Shown here: in pieces, positions 17,637-26,200 of the stretch
Position numbering within the stretch: position 1 is the stretch's first letter
Layout: every line of letters starts with the position of its first letter
Assembly (NCBI RefSeq): GCF_038404985.1
Contig: NZ_JBBKBA010000002.1
Span: 186,001 to 250,000, forward strand
Reading direction: 5' to 3'
Length of the DNA: 64,000 nt
Source of the DNA: Ferrovibrio sp. MS7
GTDB lineage: Bacteria > Pseudomonadota > Alphaproteobacteria > Ferrovibrionales > Ferrovibrionaceae
Made by a program: the position numbers and the translations under genes
The notes under the pieces: model-generated
What the model was told of the DNA's origin: nothing
Database searches by the model: none
What the model saw: only the letters and a program-made list of their open reading frames with translations

Positions 17637-17669
17637 TTTATATAAAGAACCATCATATCGCAATATGAT
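17637..17669 (-). promoter_or_regulatory. Candidate promoter and palindrome for the ten-gene catabolic operon
   Basis: On the minus strand a TATAAA box (17637-17642) follows a perfect inverted repeat ATCATAT-cgca-ATATGAT (17652-17669). The palindrome contains CGATATGAT, one base from the CGATACGAT core found upstream of iclR, so it may be a degenerate operator copy. A TTGCGA at the -35 side fits only loosely. The rest of the 381-base divergent region is AT-rich and has no gene. Confidence 0.4.
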
Positions 17670-17826
17670 TTTCTGATTTTTCTGCCGACCTTTTTACCAA
17701 CTCCCCACAAGATACGGTTAAGTCAATGATATAAAAAAGAGTTTCATTAGTAAACGCTGCTTGCAGGGCCACTGACACCTAGTCATTCGAGCATGAGCCG
17801 GCTAGTTTCGCGAAATTATAACGCGG

Positions 17827-17840
17827 AATCGTATCGAATT
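17827..17840 (+). promoter_or_regulatory. Operator-like motif upstream of iclR (copy 1 of the shared motif)
   Basis: AATCGTATCGAATT on the plus strand, the reverse complement of AATTCGATACGATT. The same core occurs at 24385-24398 and 28247-28260 in front of two other genes of the catabolic block. It lies about 85 bases upstream of the IclR start, with TTGACT (17854) and TTGACC (17871) following. Autoregulation by the IclR protein is the simplest reading. Confidence 0.55.
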
Positions 17841-17924
17841 ATGAACCAAACATTTGACTCGGACACAAAATTGACCTAGCAAGCCTGGGTAAGCCTGCAT
17901 CACACCAGATCGACGAGTCGCCGA

Positions 17925-18689
17925 ATGAGCACCACGCTGCGTAAAAGCCTGAGAATTCTTGAAGTGCTGGCCACTTCGGAAGCGCCGCGCGGCATTTCCG
18001 AGCTGTCGCGCGAGATCAAGATGAACAAGAGCGCGGTGCAGCGCATATTCCAGACCCTGGCCGATGAGGGCTATATCGAGAAGGCACCCGGCACCAGCCG
18101 CTACAAGTCGACGCTGCGGCTGTGGGAGCTGGGCGCCAGCGTCATTGCCCAGAATGAAACGCGCCGCCTGATCCGGCCGATCCTGCGCTATGCCGCCAAG
18201 GTCTCCAGCCTCACCTGCTATTTCGCCTGGGCGGATTTCCCGGACATCATCTATCTCGACAAGGTGGAAGGCGAGAAAGGCCGGCCGAATTCCTCCGATC
18301 CGGGCCAGCGGTCGCCGATGTATGCCGCTGCCTCGGGCCGCGCCATCCTGGCCTTCCTCGAAGAAGAGAAGATCGCCAAGGCATTGAGCCTGATCGAGAC
18401 GCGCAGCGATGCCGGCGACTATGCCAACCTCGCCGCCGAATGCGCCATGATCCGCGAGCGGCATTATGCCACCTCGGAACGCGGCTCCACCTCGCGCATC
18501 AGCAGCGTGGCCGCGCCCGTCTGGGGTGCGGGGCCGCTGCCGGTCGGCTCCATCGTGCTGACCAGCGATGCCGCCACTCTGCCGCGTGAGGATTTCGACC
18601 GCGTCGGCCTGCTCGCGGTGTCGATCGCTGAACAGGCCAGCCGCGTGCTGGGCGGCGGCTTCCCCGCTTCCGCCTCCGAGGCGCCCTAA
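17925..18689 (+). CDS. IclR-family transcriptional regulator of the catabolic regulon
   Basis: A 254-residue regulator. The winged-helix domain covers residues 1-70 (LRKSLRILEVLATSEAPRGISELSREI, recognition region NKSAVQRIFQTL). A linker helix and the IclR effector-binding domain (about 80-248) follow, with the ligand-loop segment GQRSPMYAAASGRAILAFL. It is the only confident plus-strand gene. It is divergent from the ten-gene operon and convergent with the aldehyde dehydrogenase gene, with only four bases between their stops. IclR proteins bind short palindromes and respond to pathway intermediates. The TTCGATACGAA motif before this gene, aapJ-like and the SDR is its probable site. Confidence 0.92.
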   Translation: MSTTLRKSLRILEVLATSEAPRGISELSREIKMNKSAVQRIFQTLADEGYIEKAPGTSRYKSTLRLWELGASVIAQNETRRLIRPILRYAAKVSSLTCYFAWADFPDIIYLDKVEGEKGRPNSSDPGQRSPMYAAASGRAILAFLEEEKIAKALSLIETRSDAGDYANLAAECAMIRERHYATSERGSTSRISSVAAPVWGAGPLPVGSIVLTSDAATLPREDFDRVGLLAVSIAEQASRVLGGGFPASASEAP

Positions 18690-18693
18690 CGTC

Positions 18694-20127
18694 TCAGCTT
18701 GCCGCCAGCGTGACGAATTTGGCGTTGAGATAGGCTTCCATCGCCTCGATGCCGCCTTCCGAGCCGTAGCCGGAATCCTTCACGCCGCCAAACGGCGCTT
18801 CCGGCAGGGCCAGGCCATGATGGTTCACCGACACCATGCCGCTTTCAAAGCCGGCGGAGAGCGTGGCGATGGTGTTGCTGGAGCGGGTATAGGCATAGGC
18901 CGCCAGACCATAGGGCAGCCGGTTGGCTTCAACCAGCGCCGCATCGAGATCACGAAACGGCAGGATCGGCACCACGGGACCGAACGGCTCCTCGTTCATG
19001 ATGCGGGCATCCAGCGGCACTTCGGTCATCACCGTCGGCTCGAAGAAGTTGCCCTTGTTGCCGATGCGCTTGCCGCCGGCCTGGATCTTGGCGCCCTTGG
19101 ACACCGCATCGCTGACGAACATTTCCATCGCCTGCACACGGCGGTCATTGGCCAACGGACCCATCTGGGTATCCTTGTCCATGCCATCGCCAACCTTGAG
19201 GCCTTTGGCGACCTGCACGAAGCCAGCGACGAAACGCTCATAGGCGCTCTCATGCACCAGAAAGCGCGTTGGCGAGGTGCAGACCTGGCCGGCATTGCGG
19301 AATTTCGCCGCCGAGAGCAAGGCCACGGCGCGGTCGATATCGGCATCCTCGCAGACGATGGCGGGCGAATGGCCGCCTAGTTCCATGGTGATGCGCTTCA
19401 TATGCGCGCCGGCCAGCATCGAGAGGTGCTTGCCCACCGGGGTCGAGCCCGTAAACGTGATCTTGCGGATCACCGGATGCGGAATGAGGTATTCTGATAT
19501 TTCCGACGGCACGCCGTAGACGAGCTGCACCACGCCTTCCGGCACGCCGGCATCCAGGTAGGCCTGCACCAAAGCGGCGCAGGCGGCCGGCGTTTCCTCA
19601 GGGCCCTTGAGGATGATCGAGCAGCCGGCAGCAAGGGCGGCCGAGACCTTGCGCACAGCTTGGTTGATCGGAAAATTCCACGGCGTGAAGGCGGCAACCG
19701 GACCCACCGGTTCCTTGATGACAAGCTGCTGCACACTCTCAACCCGCGCCGGGATGACACGGCCATAAGTGCGGCGGGCTTCCTCGGCGAACCAATCGAC
19801 AATATCGCCGGCGGCATTGGCCTCCATGCGCGCCTCGGCCAGCGGCTTGCCCTGCTCCAGCGTCATGTTCTGCGCGATGGCTTCGGCACGGGCGCGCAGC
19901 AGGTCGGCTGCCTTGCGCAGGATCTTGTAGCGGTCGAAGCCGCTGACCTTCTTCCACACCCGGAAGCCAGCCTCGGCGGCGGCAAGCGCACGGTCAAGAT
20001 CGGCCTTCTCGGCCTTTGCCACCGTGCCTATGGCCTCGCCGGTGGCCGGGTTCAGAATTTGAATCGTTGCGCCGGCGGCACCGCCGACCCACTGGCCTGC
20101 GATCTGCAACTGGATATTCGTGTACAT
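18694..20127 (-). CDS. NAD(P)-dependent aldehyde dehydrogenase (succinate-semialdehyde dehydrogenase-like)
   Basis: A 477-residue ALDH-superfamily enzyme oxidising an aldehyde to its acid. Landmarks are [12 protein letters not shown] (oxyanion-hole Asn), [22 protein letters not shown] with the general-base Glu, [12 protein letters not shown] with the nucleophilic Cys, and [14 protein letters not shown]. Overall it resembles the semialdehyde dehydrogenase branch. In the pathway proposed here it would oxidise the aldehyde produced by the ThDP decarboxylase. It is preceded by an SDR gene and is probably the last gene of the transporter operon. Confidence 0.9.
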   Translation of the reverse strand: MYTNIQLQIAGQWVGGAAGATIQILNPATGEAIGTVAKAEKADLDRALAAAEAGFRVWKKVSGFDRYKILRKAADLLRARAEAIAQNMTLEQGKPLAEARMEANAAGDIVDWFAEEARRTYGRVIPARVESVQQLVIKEPVGPVAAFTPWNFPINQAVRKVSAALAAGCSIILKGPEETPAACAALVQAYLDAGVPEGVVQLVYGVPSEISEYLIPHPVIRKITFTGSTPVGKHLSMLAGAHMKRITMELGGHSPAIVCEDADIDRAVALLSAAKFRNAGQVCTSPTRFLVHESAYERFVAGFVQVAKGLKVGDGMDKDTQMGPLANDRRVQAMEMFVSDAVSKGAKIQAGGKRIGNKGNFFEPTVMTEVPLDARIMNEEPFGPVVPILPFRDLDAALVEANRLPYGLAAYAYTRSSNTIATLSAGFESGMVSVNHHGLALPEAPFGGVKDSGYGSEGGIEAMEAYLNAKFVTLAAS

Positions 20128-20170
20128 GCTGCCGCTCCTGCCCGATCTATGTTAGCGCACACTCTTCCGT

Positions 20171-20920
20171 TTAACGCACACCGCGCGCCGAACCGCCATC
20201 CACCAGGATGCTCTGGCCGGTGACGCCGCCGGCGGCATCGGAAATCAGGAAAGCCACGGTCTCGGCAATCTCAGTGAGCTTCACCGCGCGGCCCAGCGGC
20301 AACGCCTGCAAGGCAGCTTCCGGTACGGGCCAATTCTCCACCAGGCCCGGCAGCAGGCAGTTCATGCGGATACCGGCGCGGCCATAGCGGTCGGCATAGA
20401 GCTTGGCGAAGGCATGCAGGCCGAGGCGCAGTACGCTGGTCGGATACGTCGCCTTCGGCTCCACCGCGATCTTGGAGGACACCGCCACAATGGCACCGCC
20501 GCCCTGGCGCATCATGATCGGCGTCACCAGGCGGGCCAGACGGATCACGTTCATCACATACATGTCGAGCGCCGCATACCAGTCTGCGTCGTCGATATCG
20601 AGCAGATGGCCGGGCGCGTCCGGGCCATAAGATGGGCCGACCTTCACATCAGTGAGGCCGGGGCCATGGCCGGTATTGGCCACCACGGCATCGATGCGGC
20701 CGGTCTTTTCCATCGCCAGGTCGACCAGGGCCGCAAGATCCGCCGTATCCGTCACGGAGCCACGCCTGGCGAAGCCACCAAGCTCGGCAGCTAGGGTCTC
20801 GCAATCCTGGGAGGTAGACATCAGCACCACGCGCCAGCCCTTGGAGGCCAGCATGCGGCTGCAGGCGCCGCCGATGCCGCGGCTGGCGGCGGTGATGATG
20901 ACGGTCTTCTGCTCTGACAT
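20171..20920 (-). CDS. SDR-family protein lacking the canonical YxxxK motif
   Basis: A 249-residue Rossmann-fold protein with a cofactor loop TAASRGIGGA near residue 9, VVANTGHGPG in place of the usual NNAG, and a C-terminal VTGQSILVDGGSARGVR. The active-site region reads VSSKIAVEPKATYPTSVLRLGLHAFAK. The Tyr is followed by PTSV, so the Lys expected four residues on is absent. I recall a related SDR subgroup with YPTS-x-VLR in this place, so it may be a functional variant. ATG 20920 follows GGGAGAG. The open frame upstream enters the permease gene and is rejected. It is probably a reductase or dehydrogenase of the same pathway. Confidence 0.8.
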   Translation of the reverse strand: MSEQKTVIITAASRGIGGACSRMLASKGWRVVLMSTSQDCETLAAELGGFARRGSVTDTADLAALVDLAMEKTGRIDAVVANTGHGPGLTDVKVGPSYGPDAPGHLLDIDDADWYAALDMYVMNVIRLARLVTPIMMRQGGGAIVAVSSKIAVEPKATYPTSVLRLGLHAFAKLYADRYGRAGIRMNCLLPGLVENWPVPEAALQALPLGRAVKLTEIAETVAFLISDAAGGVTGQSILVDGGSARGVR

Positions 20921-20951
20921 GGCGAACTCTCCCTTGGACGTGAATTCAATG

Positions 20952-22013
20952 CTAGTGCGCGGCGTAGCCGACGCGCATCTTCCGCTCCAGATAGGCGCCA
21001 TAGCGCGAGAGCGTGAAGGACAGCGTGAAATAGATCAGCGACACGAAGATGTAGACCTCGATGTAGTATTCCTGCCACTTGCCGGTCTGGAACGCGGCAT
21101 TGCCGGAGGCGGTCAACTCGAACATGCCGACGATGATCAGCACCGAGGTTTCCTTGAGCGTAATCACCATGTGGTTGATGGTGGCGGGCAAGGCGGTGCG
21201 CAAAGCCTGCGGCAGCACGATGAGAAACCGACAATGCCAGTAGCCCAAACCGAGTGCTGCGGCGGCATCATACTGGCCGGGCGACACCGCCTGCATGCCG
21301 CCGGTGACGATCATGGCGTAGTAGCAGGCGAAGAACACCGAGAAGCCAGCAATGACGCGATAGAGCGTATCGGGATTGAGCCAGCCCGGCAGGATGAACG
21401 GCGCGAACAAGGCGGCGCAGAACACCACGGTGAGAATCGGGATCGAGCGCACGAAATCGATCAGCAGGGTGATGACATGGCGGATCGCCGACAGATCGGA
21501 TTGCCGCGCCAGGGCGAACAGGATGCCGAGCGGCACGCCGATGATCACGGTGGCGAGATAGACATAGAGCGTCAGCGCCAAGCCGCCCCATTTGTCGGTG
21601 GTGACGGGCGCCAGGCCGAGCAGGCCGCCGCGCATCAGCAGGATGAATACCACCGCACCGCTGAGCCAGATCAGCGCCAGACGCCGGGCCGTCCAGGAAA
21701 ACGGCATGCAACTCAGCGCCACCACGCCGAGCGCCACGGCACAGGCCAAGGCCGAACGCCAGTGTTCCTCATAGGGATAGAGGCCAAACAGGATCAGGCG
21801 GTAGCGCGCCTTGATCACCGCCCAGCAGGCGCCGCTGACAGTGCCGCAATCGCCTTCCCGCAGCTCGGTCCACATGCTGTTGATGAAAGCCCAGCGCGCC
21901 ACGTAGATCAGCGCCAGCACGATCAGGGCGGAAAACAGCACAGTGAGCAGCGTATTGCCCGGCGTGCCGAAAAGTTGCTTGCGCCAGGAAGGCAGGGCGG
22001 CGGGATTCTTCAT
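20952..22013 (-). CDS. aapM: General L-amino-acid ABC transporter permease (AapM-like)
   Basis: A 353-residue inner-membrane permease of the polar amino acid (HisM/GlnP) family in the longer AapM form. It has an N-terminal segment with extra helices and a periplasmic loop (MWTELREGDCGTVSGACWA), then the permease core. The ATPase-contact EAA loop is AAALGLGYWHCRFLIVLPQALR. SIPILTVVFCAALFAPF and LKETSVLIIVGMFELTASGN are typical of the family. It begins four bases after the AapQ-like gene ends, so the two form the heterodimeric channel. Confidence 0.88.
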   Translation of the reverse strand: MKNPAALPSWRKQLFGTPGNTLLTVLFSALIVLALIYVARWAFINSMWTELREGDCGTVSGACWAVIKARYRLILFGLYPYEEHWRSALACAVALGVVALSCMPFSWTARRLALIWLSGAVVFILLMRGGLLGLAPVTTDKWGGLALTLYVYLATVIIGVPLGILFALARQSDLSAIRHVITLLIDFVRSIPILTVVFCAALFAPFILPGWLNPDTLYRVIAGFSVFFACYYAMIVTGGMQAVSPGQYDAAAALGLGYWHCRFLIVLPQALRTALPATINHMVITLKETSVLIIVGMFELTASGNAAFQTGKWQEYYIEVYIFVSLIYFTLSFTLSRYGAYLERKMRVGYAAH

Positions 22014-22017
22014 ACTG

Positions 22018-23244
22018 TCACCGCACCGGCTTGGGCTGGCCGCGCAGCAGCGCGCCGAACCGGCTGAACAAGGAGGGTTTGGCCTGCGTCGAGCGGTTAC
22101 CCTTCAGCGCAAAACGCTGGTTGAGATACTGCACCCCTTGAGCGATGACATAATTGATCGCCAGGTAGCCGGCCATCATCAGCACCAGCAGTTCGATGGT
22201 CTGGCCGGCATGGTTGATGCTGGTGGAAATCACCGAGAAGAGATCGGCATAGCCGATGGCGGCGCCAAGCGACGTCACCTTCATGGTGATGAGATACTGG
22301 TTACCGAGCGGTGGCAGCGCGCTGCGCATTGCCAACGGCAGACGGATATTCCAGTGGATGCTGGATTCCTTGAGGCCGAGCGCACGGCCGGCCTCGATCT
22401 GGCCCTTGTCCACCGCCAGCAGGCCGCCGCGCACGATCTCGGCGATATAGGCACTGGCATAGATGGTGATGGCCATGTAGAGCGCCAGGAATTCCACCGG
22501 CATGCGATGACCGCCGCGAAAGCCGAAGCCCTGCAGGGCCGGAAATTGCAGCGACAGCGGATTGCCCTGCCACAGGCCATAGGCGAGCAAAGCCACCGGG
22601 ATCGCCAGCAGCACCTGCGGCATACGGCGCTTCAGTGCCACCACGATGGCAGCCAAGGAGAGCAGCAGCAGCCCGAGCAGGTAATAGCCCTGCCCCGGCT
22701 CGATCTGCAGGGACGGAAAGTAGAAGCCGCGATTGCTGACGAAGAAACTGTTGAGAATAGAGAAAGCCTGCCGCTCGGCGGGTGCATGCTTGCAGACCTC
22801 GTACCAGAAATAGATCTGCATGATCACCGGTACGTTGCGGAGCAGATCCACATAGGCCGTGGTGACGGTGCGCACCATGAGATTGTCGGAAAGCCGGAGC
22901 AGGCCGATGCCGCAGCCGATCACTGTGGCGGTAATGATGCAGAGCAGGCCCAGCACCAGGGTATTCGCCACCCCCATCAGGATGGTCCACCAATAGGGAT
23001 CGGTCAGACCCTGATCCAGCATGGAAACGGAGAGTTTCCAGCCGGTGGCCCGCCAGAGGAAGTCCCAACCATAGGCCATCCCCTGGCGCACTAGGTTCGC
23101 GTAAACATTGGCGAGCGAACTCGCCACCACAACCAACACGGCGCCGAGGAACAAACCCTGCAGCAGATAGCGCCGAAGCTGCCGATTAAACCAAAGGCTG
23201 CGCACCATAATCCAGATCGAACCACCTGCACTTACAGTGCGCAT
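22018..23244 (-). CDS. aapQ: General L-amino-acid ABC transporter permease (AapQ-like)
   Basis: A 408-residue inner-membrane permease matching the long AapQ form. It has an N-terminal helix, a periplasmic domain of about 200 residues containing DPYWWTILMGVANTLVLG and LLRNVPVIMQIYFWYE, and the EAA-type loop AGRALGLKESSIHWNIRLPLAMR. It forms the channel with the AapM-like protein. It sits 10 bases after the binding-protein gene in the order J-Q-M known from rhizobia. The missing ATPase is encoded separately at 26201-26974. Confidence 0.88.
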   Translation of the reverse strand: MRTVSAGGSIWIMVRSLWFNRQLRRYLLQGLFLGAVLVVVASSLANVYANLVRQGMAYGWDFLWRATGWKLSVSMLDQGLTDPYWWTILMGVANTLVLGLLCIITATVIGCGIGLLRLSDNLMVRTVTTAYVDLLRNVPVIMQIYFWYEVCKHAPAERQAFSILNSFFVSNRGFYFPSLQIEPGQGYYLLGLLLLSLAAIVVALKRRMPQVLLAIPVALLAYGLWQGNPLSLQFPALQGFGFRGGHRMPVEFLALYMAITIYASAYIAEIVRGGLLAVDKGQIEAGRALGLKESSIHWNIRLPLAMRSALPPLGNQYLITMKVTSLGAAIGYADLFSVISTSINHAGQTIELLVLMMAGYLAINYVIAQGVQYLNQRFALKGNRSTQAKPSLFSRFGALLRGQPKPVR

Positions 23245-23254
23245 CCTTCAAGCC

Positions 23255-24283
23255 TCAGTCGAAAACCGGCGCGTACAATACGCCGCCATCTTTCCACAGC
23301 TTGGTCAAGCCCCGGGTGAGCTTGTAGGGCGACTGGCTGCCCAGATTGCGCTCGAAGATTTCGTTGTAGTTGCCGATATGCTTGATCACGTCATAGGCCC
23401 AGGTGTCGCGCAGACCGATGCCCTTGCCCAAGCCCGGCAGCTTGCCCAGCAGGCGGGCGACGCGCGGATCGGTGTCGTCCTTCATCTTCTCGATATTGGC
23501 GCTGGTGATTCCCAGTTCTTCGGCTTCGATCAGCGCCGCGATCACCCAGTTGACCAGGATCAGAAACTTCTCGTCGCCCTGGCGCACCACGGCCGAAACC
23601 GGCTCGTTGGTCAGCACTTCCGGCAGCACCACATGTGGCGTCGCATCATTGGCGCGACGGGCACCGAACACCGCCAGGGTCGGGCCCCAGCCCGCGATGG
23701 TGTCGCAGCGGCCGGCGATATAAGCGGCGCGGGCATCCTCGGTCTTCTCGAAAGGCAGCATCTTGAACTGCAGGCCCTTCGAGGTCAGGTAGTCGGCGGT
23801 CAGACGCTCGGTGGTGGTGCCGGCAGGCACACAGATGGTAGCGCCGTTGAGCTGCGTCGCGGTGGTGACGTTGGCGCTCTTCTTGATCATGAACTGGGTG
23901 CCGCCGAAGAAGTACGGCAGCGTGAACTGGAAGCCGAGCGAGGAATTGCGCTGCAGCGTCCAGCTCGTGTGGTTCACCACGATATCGACATTGCCCGACT
24001 GCAGGGCCGGGAAGCGCTGCGGCCAGCTCAGCGGCACGAAATTGGCCTTGTCCGGCGAGCCGAGGATGGCGGTGGCGACGGCGCGGCACATATCGGAATC
24101 GAAGCCGTGCCAGCGGCCCTTGTCATCGAGTTCGAAGAAGCCCGGCGAGCCGCCGGAGATGGTGCTGCACTGGAGCGCACCGCGCTGCTTGATGGCATCG
24201 AGCGTCGCGCCCTGGGCCATGGCTTGCTGGGAGGCGGTGCCGAAGAGCAGCAACCCGCAAATCAAAGCGATATTGAATTTCAT
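23255..24283 (-). CDS. aapJ: Amino-acid ABC transporter periplasmic binding protein (AapJ-like)
   Basis: A 342-residue periplasmic solute-binding protein with a 23-residue signal peptide (MKFNIALICGLLLFGTASQQ, cleavage after AMA). Family landmarks are LDAIKQRGALQCSTISGGSPGF, GRWHGFDSDMCRAVA, NVDIVVNHTSWTLQRN and the C-terminal GGVLYAPVFD. AapJ homologues bind a broad range of L-amino acids. Within a catabolic regulon the ligand could be narrower. The promoter upstream carries the 40-bp element shared with the SDR gene at 28139. Confidence 0.88.
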   Translation of the reverse strand: MKFNIALICGLLLFGTASQQAMAQGATLDAIKQRGALQCSTISGGSPGFFELDDKGRWHGFDSDMCRAVATAILGSPDKANFVPLSWPQRFPALQSGNVDIVVNHTSWTLQRNSSLGFQFTLPYFFGGTQFMIKKSANVTTATQLNGATICVPAGTTTERLTADYLTSKGLQFKMLPFEKTEDARAAYIAGRCDTIAGWGPTLAVFGARRANDATPHVVLPEVLTNEPVSAVVRQGDEKFLILVNWVIAALIEAEELGITSANIEKMKDDTDPRVARLLGKLPGLGKGIGLRDTWAYDVIKHIGNYNEIFERNLGSQSPYKLTRGLTKLWKDGGVLYAPVFD

Positions 24284-24335
24284 ACCGTACCCCCTCCGTT
24301 GCTTGTGTTTGCTGGCAGCTTGAGTGCCTGCTTAC

Positions 24336-24398
24336 CTAATATAGTAATAAATATAATGGGTCAATATAGAATATTTTATATCATATTTCGATACGAAC
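24336..24398 (-). promoter_or_regulatory. Promoter with operator motif for the aapJ-like operon (copy 2)
   Basis: On the minus strand the operator-like GTTCGTATCGAAAT (24385-24398) is followed 20 bases later by a -35 TTGACC (24359-24364) and, after 17 bp, a -10 TATTAG (24336-24341). The predicted start leaves a leader of about 45 bases before ATG 24283. The 40 bases 24359-24398 align without gaps with 28221-28260 at both ends. The operator is centred about 28 bp upstream of the -35, which suits an activator. Confidence 0.6.
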
Positions 24399-24409
24399 TA
24401 TAGAAACGG

Positions 24410-24452
24410 CATAAATAGAAAGCGGCACACCACCGCTGGAGTGGCATGCCGC
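24410..24452 (-). terminator. Rho-independent terminator after the ThDP enzyme gene
   Basis: On the minus strand GCGGCA and TGCCGC (24422-24452) enclose an inner CCAC/GTGG stem, followed by TTTCTATTTAT. It lies 35 bases past the ThDP enzyme stop and separates that transcript from the aapJ promoter. Confidence 0.65.
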
Positions 24453-24486
24453 ATCAATTCAATCGACCAGAATGAAGGATGCGGGG

Positions 24487-26160
24487 TCAGGGCCGCGAAC
24501 GGCCGAAGCGCAACACATTCCACGGGCTTGGCATCGGGCCGACCGGCACGTCGATGATGGTCGGCAGGCCCGATTTCAGGCCCTGGCGCAGCGCAGCGCG
24601 TAACTCTTCCGGCGTCTTGGCGCGCAGGCCAAGGGCGCCGAAGCTTTCCGCCAGCTTGACGAAATCCGGGTTGTTCAGATTGGTGGCGATGCGGCGGTTG
24701 CCGAAATCCTCGGTCTGAGTGCGCAGCACATTGCCGAAGGCCCCATCATTCATCAGCACCACCACCACCGGGATGCGGTGCTGCACGGCGGTGGCGATTT
24801 CCTGCACATTGAACATGAAGCCGCCATCGCCGCTGACCGCCACCACCGCCTTATCCGGCATCGCCGCCTTCACGCCCATGGCAGTGGCAAGGCCCCAGCC
24901 TAGCGTGCCCTGGTAGCCCGGCGTGATGAAGGTGCGCGGCTTGTAGATCGGGAAATGCAGCCGGCTGACATAGCCGAGCTGGGTCAGTTCATCGACAAAG
25001 ATACCATCTTCCGGCAATTCGGCGCGAATCGCATCGAGGAACGCCATCTGCGGCTGGCAACGCGCCCAATCGGCATCGGACAGCGCCCGCACCTGCTGCA
25101 CCTCATCGGCACGCGAAGCACGTTTGGCCGCGATCTTGCCGAGTTCGCTGGCCAATGCCTGCAACGCCAGCCGCGCGTCGCCGACAATGCCGACAGTCGC
25201 AGCCCGCACGCGGTTCAGTTCATCGGCATCTGCATCGATGCGCACGATCTTGATCTTGTCGTCCAGGCCCCATTGCAGTTGCTGCAATTGCAGCCGCGTG
25301 CCGACGGCCAGCACTACATCGGCATTGCCCCAGAAACGATGCCCGATGGCGCTGTTGACGCTGAGCGGGTGGCGGCTGTCCAGCGCACCACGGCCGGTGC
25401 GGTGGCTCGAAACCGGCGCCTGCAGGATTTCCGCGACTTCGCGCAGAGACTCACCGGCATCCAGCGCACCGCCACCGACAATAATCAGCGGCCGTTCGGC
25501 GCCAGCAAGCAGCTTCGCCGCCGCCTTCACGGCATCGAGGTCGATCGGCGCCGTAAGCGCCTCGCCGGCCGGCAGCAATTCCACAGGCGCGCGGCGCGGC
25601 CAGACATCAAGCGGGCATTCCAATGCCACCGGGCGCGGCCGGCCGCTCTGCATCTGGGCAAAGGCTTCGTTAACCTTGGCCGGGCCTTCATGCGGCGCAT
25701 GGATGCGGTCGGCCCATTTGGTCAATGAACGCAGCAGGCCAAGTTGATCGGGGATTTCATGCAGTAGACCAAGGCCACGGCCGATGGCATTGCTGCTGAT
25801 CTGCCCTGTCAATGCCAGCACCGGCGCATTCAGCGCATAGGCGGTGCAGATCGCCGCCGTTGCATTCAGGATGCCGGGGCCTGGTACCACGGTGAAAACC
25901 TGTGGCTTGCCGGTGGCGAGTGCGGCACCCAGCGCCATATAGGCGGCGCCCTGCTCATGGCGGGTATGGATGAAACGCAGCCGGTCGGTGGCGCCGGCAA
26001 AGGCATCGAACAGATAATCGTTCTGCACGCCCGGCAGGGCATAGATCGTGTCGATGCCGTTGCGGATGATCTGTTCCACCACCGCTTCAGCGGTTGTCAT
26101 CGCCTGCGGCGCGCCAGGTGTCATCGCCTGCGGATGTGTGGCTTTTGTCTTGCTGGTCAC
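24487..26160 (-). CDS. Thiamine diphosphate-dependent enzyme (acetolactate synthase / 2-oxo acid decarboxylase family)
   Basis: A 557-residue ThDP enzyme with the usual three domains: N-terminal Pyr domain with the activating Glu69 (RHEQGAAYMALG), a central domain of about 190-330, and a C-terminal PP domain with the metal/ThDP motif GDGGFMFNVQE...LMND. GTG 26160 is chosen because GGGAG lies six bases upstream; the open frame continues into the ATPase gene. The family includes acetolactate synthase, benzoylformate decarboxylase, oxalyl-CoA decarboxylase and sulfoacetaldehyde acetyltransferase. Sitting with an aminotransferase and an aldehyde dehydrogenase in the same regulon, it is most plausibly a 2-oxo acid decarboxylase. 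That specificity is an inference. Confidence 0.82.
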   Translation of the reverse strand: MTSKTKATHPQAMTPGAPQAMTTAEAVVEQIIRNGIDTIYALPGVQNDYLFDAFAGATDRLRFIHTRHEQGAAYMALGAALATGKPQVFTVVPGPGILNATAAICTAYALNAPVLALTGQISSNAIGRGLGLLHEIPDQLGLLRSLTKWADRIHAPHEGPAKVNEAFAQMQSGRPRPVALECPLDVWPRRAPVELLPAGEALTAPIDLDAVKAAAKLLAGAERPLIIVGGGALDAGESLREVAEILQAPVSSHRTGRGALDSRHPLSVNSAIGHRFWGNADVVLAVGTRLQLQQLQWGLDDKIKIVRIDADADELNRVRAATVGIVGDARLALQALASELGKIAAKRASRADEVQQVRALSDADWARCQPQMAFLDAIRAELPEDGIFVDELTQLGYVSRLHFPIYKPRTFITPGYQGTLGWGLATAMGVKAAMPDKAVVAVSGDGGFMFNVQEIATAVQHRIPVVVVLMNDGAFGNVLRTQTEDFGNRRIATNLNNPDFVKLAESFGALGLRAKTPEELRAALRQGLKSGLPTIIDVPVGPMPSPWNVLRFGRSRP

Positions 26161-26200
26161 GTCTTGCTCCCTGGGCGCCGCGCCTGGTGCGGCAGGATAA

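Noticed and set aside
24487-26160. Assignment of the ThDP enzyme as biosynthetic acetolactate synthase
   Set aside because: No small regulatory subunit gene is adjacent and all neighbours are catabolic. Only the broad family is supported.
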